Shown: one piece after another, positions 60,716 through 64,000 of the stretch
Position numbering within the stretch: the stretch's first letter is position 1
How the letters are laid out: every line of letters starts with the position of its first letter
DNA from: Pseudoselenomonas ruminantium
GTDB taxonomy: Bacteria; Bacillota; Negativicutes; Selenomonadales; Selenomonadaceae
Assembly (NCBI RefSeq): GCF_900142515.1
Contig: NZ_FRBC01000010.1
Coordinates: 1 to 64,000, forward strand
Length of the DNA stretch: 64,000 bases
Reading direction: 5' to 3'
Position numbers and translations under genes: made by a program
Notes under the pieces: generated by a model
Told to the model about the DNA's origin: nothing
The model's input: only the letters and a program-made list of their open reading frames with translations
Database searches by the model: none

Positions 60716-61684
60716 TTATGCTAATAAGTATTGCTCGATAATCTCGATAAAGTCTTCTCTGTTCTCGGCATGATTGAATTTGTCCCTGAGGATTGCCCCA
60801 TGGGTGATGCCCCTTGTGTACCAGGTTGCATGCTTGCGCATCTCTCTTGGCCCAATATAGTCACCCTTGTATTTCAGGAGCAGATCCAGATGACGGATGA
60901 TGACCTCCGCCCGCTCCTGCATGGAGGGCTGAGGCAGGATTTCGCCGGTCCGGAGGTAATGCGTCAGCCGCTTGAAGATCCAGGGATTTCCCTGCGCCCC
61001 ACGGCCAATCATCACACCATCCGCGCCCGTGACTTCCAGGATCTTCTTCAGGTCCTGACAAGTGCGCACATCGCCATTGGCGATAACTGGCACTTTGACG
61101 GCCTGCTTGACTTCCGCGATGATATTCCAGTCCGCCTGTCCGCTGTAAAACTGCTCCCGTGTACGGCCATGGACAGCAATGGCATCCACGCCTGCAGCTT
61201 CTGCAATCTTCGCGATTTCCAGAACATTGACGTGCTCATCATCCCAGCCCTTACGCATCTTGACCGTCACAGGCATCTTCACGGCTTTGCGGATGGCCGA
61301 CAAGATCTCATACACCTTGTCCGGGGCCAGCATCAAAGCTGAGCCCTCACCATTCTTGACGATTTTCGGTGCGGGGCAGCCCATATTGAAGTCGAGGATA
61401 TCCGCCGTGCCCAGTTTCTCCACATATCGTGCCGCCTCAGCCGCCATATCCGGCGAATTGGCAAACAGCTGCATGGCCAGAGGGCGCTCGCCCGGCTCCG
61501 ACTCCAGCATGGTCAAAGTGCGTTCATTGCGGTAATGGATGCCCTGACAGCTGACCATTTCCGCATAACAGAGCGGACAGCCCATATCATGGGCAATGAT
61601 GCGGTAAGCCGTATCCGTAACGCCAGCCATCGGTGCCAAGAACACCGGCGCATCAAAGGTAAAATTTCCGATTTTCATGGTCAT
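60716..61684 (-). CDS. dusB: tRNA-dihydrouridine synthase, DusB group
   Basis: 322 residues. FMN TIM-barrel: APMAGVTDTAYRIIAHDMGC, DFNMGCPAPKIVKNGEGSAL (catalytic Cys in MGCP), VKMRKGWDD, AIAVHGRTREQFYSGQADW, VIANGDVRTCQDL, GVMIGRGAQGNPWIF. Reduces uridines in the tRNA D-loop. Directly after coaX (2-nt gap). Confidence 0.94.
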   Translation of the reverse strand: MTMKIGNFTFDAPVFLAPMAGVTDTAYRIIAHDMGCPLCYAEMVSCQGIHYRNERTLTMLESEPGERPLAMQLFANSPDMAAEAARYVEKLGTADILDFNMGCPAPKIVKNGEGSALMLAPDKVYEILSAIRKAVKMPVTVKMRKGWDDEHVNVLEIAKIAEAAGVDAIAVHGRTREQFYSGQADWNIIAEVKQAVKVPVIANGDVRTCQDLKKILEVTGADGVMIGRGAQGNPWIFKRLTHYLRTGEILPQPSMQERAEVIIRHLDLLLKYKGDYIGPREMRKHATWYTRGITHGAILRDKFNHAENREDFIEIIEQYLLA

Positions 61685-61686
61685 GC

Positions 61687-62481
61687 TCAGGCGTTCCTCT
61701 CCGCATTATCCCGCTTGTCGGCATTGCGCTCATAGAGAGCCTGCAAGCCTGTCAGCGTCAGGAAATGGTCAACCTTGTCAATGGTAGCCGACTCCTTGGC
61801 AATCATGCGGGCAAGGCCGCCCGTCGCGATGACCTTCATATCCTTGCCGTATTCAGCCTTGATGCGGCGCACGATTTCGTCGATCTGCCCCACATAACCG
61901 AAGATGATGCCAGCCTGCATGCCCTGGATGGTGTTACGGCAGATGATCTGTTTAGGCGGCACCAGTTCGATACGAGGCAGCTGTGCCGCTGTCTGGAACA
62001 GAGCATCGGCGCTCGTGCCGATACCAGGAGCAATCACACCGCCCATGAAATCTCCTTCATCGCCTACCACATCATAAGTGGTAGCCGTACCGATATCGAT
62101 GACAATCAGCGGGCCGCCATACTGTTCATAAGCCCCCACCACATTGACGATACGGTCTGCACCGATGGCGCGGGGATTCTCATAATGAAGCTTGATGCCC
62201 GTCTTGATACCAGGCCCCACCACCAAGGGTTTCAGATGGAAGTAACGCTCGCACATCTTGACCAGTGGTACCACCAACGGCGGTACTACAGACGAAATGA
62301 TGATGGCATGGATGTCACTCATGCTGATGCCCTGATAGCGGAACAGATCATTCATCAGCATGCCGTATTCATCCCCGGTCTTCTGGCGATCCGTGGAAAT
62401 ACGCCAATGCTTCATCAATTTCTTGCCTTCATAGGTTCCCATGACAATATTGGTATTGCCAATATCCAAAACTAATAACAA
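61687..62481 (-). CDS. coaX: Type III pantothenate kinase CoaX
   Basis: 264 residues. LLVLDIGNTNIVMGTYEGKK (first phosphate loop), GPGIKTGIKLHYENPRAIGA, PLIVIDIGTATTYDVVGDEG (second acidic motif) and GGVIAPGIGTSADAL. First step of CoA synthesis; insensitive to CoA feedback in this type. TTG start with AGGAGG 8 nt upstream. Follows birA. Confidence 0.95.
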   Translation of the reverse strand: MLLVLDIGNTNIVMGTYEGKKLMKHWRISTDRQKTGDEYGMLMNDLFRYQGISMSDIHAIIISSVVPPLVVPLVKMCERYFHLKPLVVGPGIKTGIKLHYENPRAIGADRIVNVVGAYEQYGGPLIVIDIGTATTYDVVGDEGDFMGGVIAPGIGTSADALFQTAAQLPRIELVPPKQIICRNTIQGMQAGIIFGYVGQIDEIVRRIKAEYGKDMKVIATGGLARMIAKESATIDKVDHFLTLTGLQALYERNADKRDNAERNA

Positions 62482-62502
62482 AGGATTATCCTCCTAATAT
62501 AA

Positions 62503-63489
62503 TTACCATTTACCATTTTGGGGACGGATGGACACATCCCCGGCCAATACACGCTGGCGGCCTTTTTCCGTATCCACCAGCAGGGCGCCGTCTGCATCGA
62601 TATCCACAGCCTTGCCGGTATAGACCTCACCATCCCGCACACCGATGACCTTGACTTTCTGCCCCAATGTGATGCTGTACTGACGCCATTCCTCCAACAC
62701 CGGCGCAAAGCCATCGCACTGCACCCTGGCATATAAGTCATCCATGGCCCGGAGCACAGCCTGGAAGAACTTCACCCGTGGAAGTCTCTCCCCCTTCATG
62801 ATGCTCAGGGATGTGGCCACATCGCGGATATCTTCCGGGAACTCTGCCGCATCGATATTCACATTGATGCCTGTGCCAATGACGATATAATTGATGCCAT
62901 CCATCTCGGCACTCATTTCCGTCAGGATACCCACCAGCTTCTTATTGTCATAAAGCAGGTCATTGGGCCATTTGATGCCCGGTTTGAGGCCAAATTCCGT
63001 CATGGCACGGGCCACAGCTACCGCCGCCATCAGCGTGCATTTGGGTGCTTCCTGCGGCAGGAACTTCGGCCTGAGGATCACCGAAAACCAGATGCCCTTG
63101 CCCTTCGGTGAAAAGAATTTGCGCTCCAAACGCCCCTTGCCACCGGTCTGACATTCAGCCACCACCACTGTACCTTCCACAGCTCCCTCACGGGCCAGCC
63201 GCTTGGCCTCATTATTGGTAGAGTCAATTTCCTCATGGCAGATGATGTTTCGCCCGATCACCTGCGTGCCCAGGCCGTGATTGATCTCTCCAGCCAGCAG
63301 GGCATCCGGGGCCACCCGCAGGCTATAGCCACTGCGGGCATGGCTTTCAATCTCATAGCCCTGGGAGCGCATTTCCTTGATATGCTTCCAGACTGCCGTC
63401 CGGGAAACTCCCAGCCGGTCCGCGATTTCTTCACCGGATATATATGTATCTCCTGCATTGCGCAGGATTTCCAAAATCTTATTACGCAT
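62503..63489 (-). CDS. birA: Biotin-protein ligase / biotin operon repressor
   Basis: 328 residues. An N-terminal winged helix (YISGEEIADRLGVSRTAVWK, HIKEMRSQGYEIESHARSGY) makes this the bifunctional repressor type. Ligase core: EIDSTNNEAKRLAREGAVEG, QTGGKGRLERKFFSPKGKGI (biotin-AMP loop, usually GRGRxxR, here GKGRLER) and GIKWPNDLLYDNKKLVGILT. Biotinylates carboxylases and controls biotin genes. First gene of birA-coaX-dusB. Confidence 0.95.
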   Translation of the reverse strand: MRNKILEILRNAGDTYISGEEIADRLGVSRTAVWKHIKEMRSQGYEIESHARSGYSLRVAPDALLAGEINHGLGTQVIGRNIICHEEIDSTNNEAKRLAREGAVEGTVVVAECQTGGKGRLERKFFSPKGKGIWFSVILRPKFLPQEAPKCTLMAAVAVARAMTEFGLKPGIKWPNDLLYDNKKLVGILTEMSAEMDGINYIVIGTGINVNIDAAEFPEDIRDVATSLSIMKGERLPRVKFFQAVLRAMDDLYARVQCDGFAPVLEEWRQYSITLGQKVKVIGVRDGEVYTGKAVDIDADGALLVDTEKGRQRVLAGDVSIRPQNGKW

Positions 63490-63583
63490 GCCAGCCCCCT
63501 TGGAAAAATTTACACTTATTCATTATACTGCTAGAACTGCCGTTTCGCTACAAAGCAAGCTGAAAAATTTTTTCTCATGCAGC

Positions 63584-64000
63584 TTACATCATCGTAATCG
63601 GATCGATATCAATCGCCACATCAGTCCGTACATGAAACTTCTGCTTGCGCAGGAATTCCTGCACAGCCGGCATATTTGCCGTTTTGATCAATACCACATA
63701 ACGGTAGATCCCTCGCAAACAGGCAATAACTGCCGGAGACGGCCCAATGATCTGCTGCTGTCTATCTTCCCGGAAATATTCCTGAAAGATCTTCACCAGA
63801 CCTCTGGCATTTGCCTTGGCCATATCTTCCCTCTCATGCTGAAACAACAGCTTCACGATCCGGCTATAAGGTGGATAAAACAACCCTTGCCGCAAATGCA
63901 TCTCCTGCTCATAAAAACTCTCATAATCCTGCTTTATGCCACAGGTCACCGCATAATGTTCCGGGTTATAAGTCTGAATCACCACATGCCCTTGATTTTC
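63584..64000 (-). CDS. priA: Primosomal protein N' (PriA), C-terminal part
   Basis: Open frame from the right edge to a stop at 63584, about 139 residues. GHVVIQTYNPEHYAV, EQEMHLRQGLFYPPYSRIVK, GPSPAVIACLRGIYRYVVLI and the end VRTDVAIDIDPITMM match the C-terminal domain of the PriA helicase, which reloads the replisome at stalled forks. The helicase motor lies outside the window. Confidence 0.9.
   Translation of the reverse strand, partial: ENQGHVVIQTYNPEHYAVTCGIKQDYESFYEQEMHLRQGLFYPPYSRIVKLLFQHEREDMAKANARGLVKIFQEYFREDRQQQIIGPSPAVIACLRGIYRYVVLIKTANMPAVQEFLRKQKFHVRTDVAIDIDPITMM

Overview
The window looks like the chromosome of a diderm Firmicute of the Negativicutes, most likely Selenomonadaceae (Selenomonas/Mitsuokella-like). 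Housekeeping genes are of Firmicutes type: TmcAL, TrmK, a SpoVB-like flippase, YitT, AroH chorismate mutase and a dnaG-rpoD pair. The tad locus nevertheless encodes an outer-membrane secretin, which requires a second membrane. This placement is an inference from gene content; no rRNA is present.

Layout: 1-0.9 kb is one end of an IS200/IS605 element (tnpA plus the start of tnpB). 1.0-3.5 kb holds a tiny secreted Ada-like metal-binding protein and a three-gene operon for a Tat-exported split [FeFe]-hydrogenase (hydA, hydB) with a cytochrome b-type membrane subunit. 3.5-6.4 kb is gene-poor: three small membrane or secreted proteins, hairpins, direct repeats, tRNA-Leu and a MITE-like palindrome. 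6.4-10.7 kb has a YbjN-like protein and a spermidine/putrescine importer operon (potABCD). 10.9-21.8 kb is a complete-looking tad/flp tight-adherence pilus locus of ten minus-strand genes, with a divergent prepilin peptidase. 21.8-24.8 kb has an amino-acid-binding lipoprotein, an HD-GYP protein and an AraC regulator. 24.9-38 kb has transketolase, chorismate mutase, an ABC1 kinase, an ABC-F ATPase, a glucosaminidase, an AzgA-like permease, mnmA, tmcAL, a lipid kinase and a flippase.

38-40.3 kb has two small unknown genes and an orphan, cysteine-containing flagellin. 40.4-49.8 kb is a housekeeping block on the minus strand: leuS, yitT, Nif3-like, trmK, tRNA-Asn, rpoD, dnaG and dgt. 49.8-53 kb has nitroreductase, dhaM, dhaL, dhaK and a universal stress protein. 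53.1-53.8 kb has tRNA-Pro and thioredoxin. 54.4-64 kb runs on the minus strand: priA (partial), birA, coaX, dusB, M18 aminopeptidase, ispE, a GntR regulator, glmU, prs and a Crp/Fnr regulator.

The most unusual stretch is the 690-base non-coding gap between thioredoxin and the Crp/Fnr gene (53.7-54.4 kb). It carries two diverged copies of a 180-190 nt structured element in opposite orientation. Their helices differ in sequence but keep pairing (compensatory changes), and they share a nearly identical hairpin core. This is the best candidate for an undescribed structured RNA or palindromic mobile element.

Themes: an H2-oxidising or H2-evolving respiratory module, a surface-adhesion pilus, polyamine and amino-acid uptake, dihydroxyacetone metabolism, and core translation, replication and envelope functions. 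All three tRNAs have near-consensus TTGACA-17-TATAAT-type promoters.
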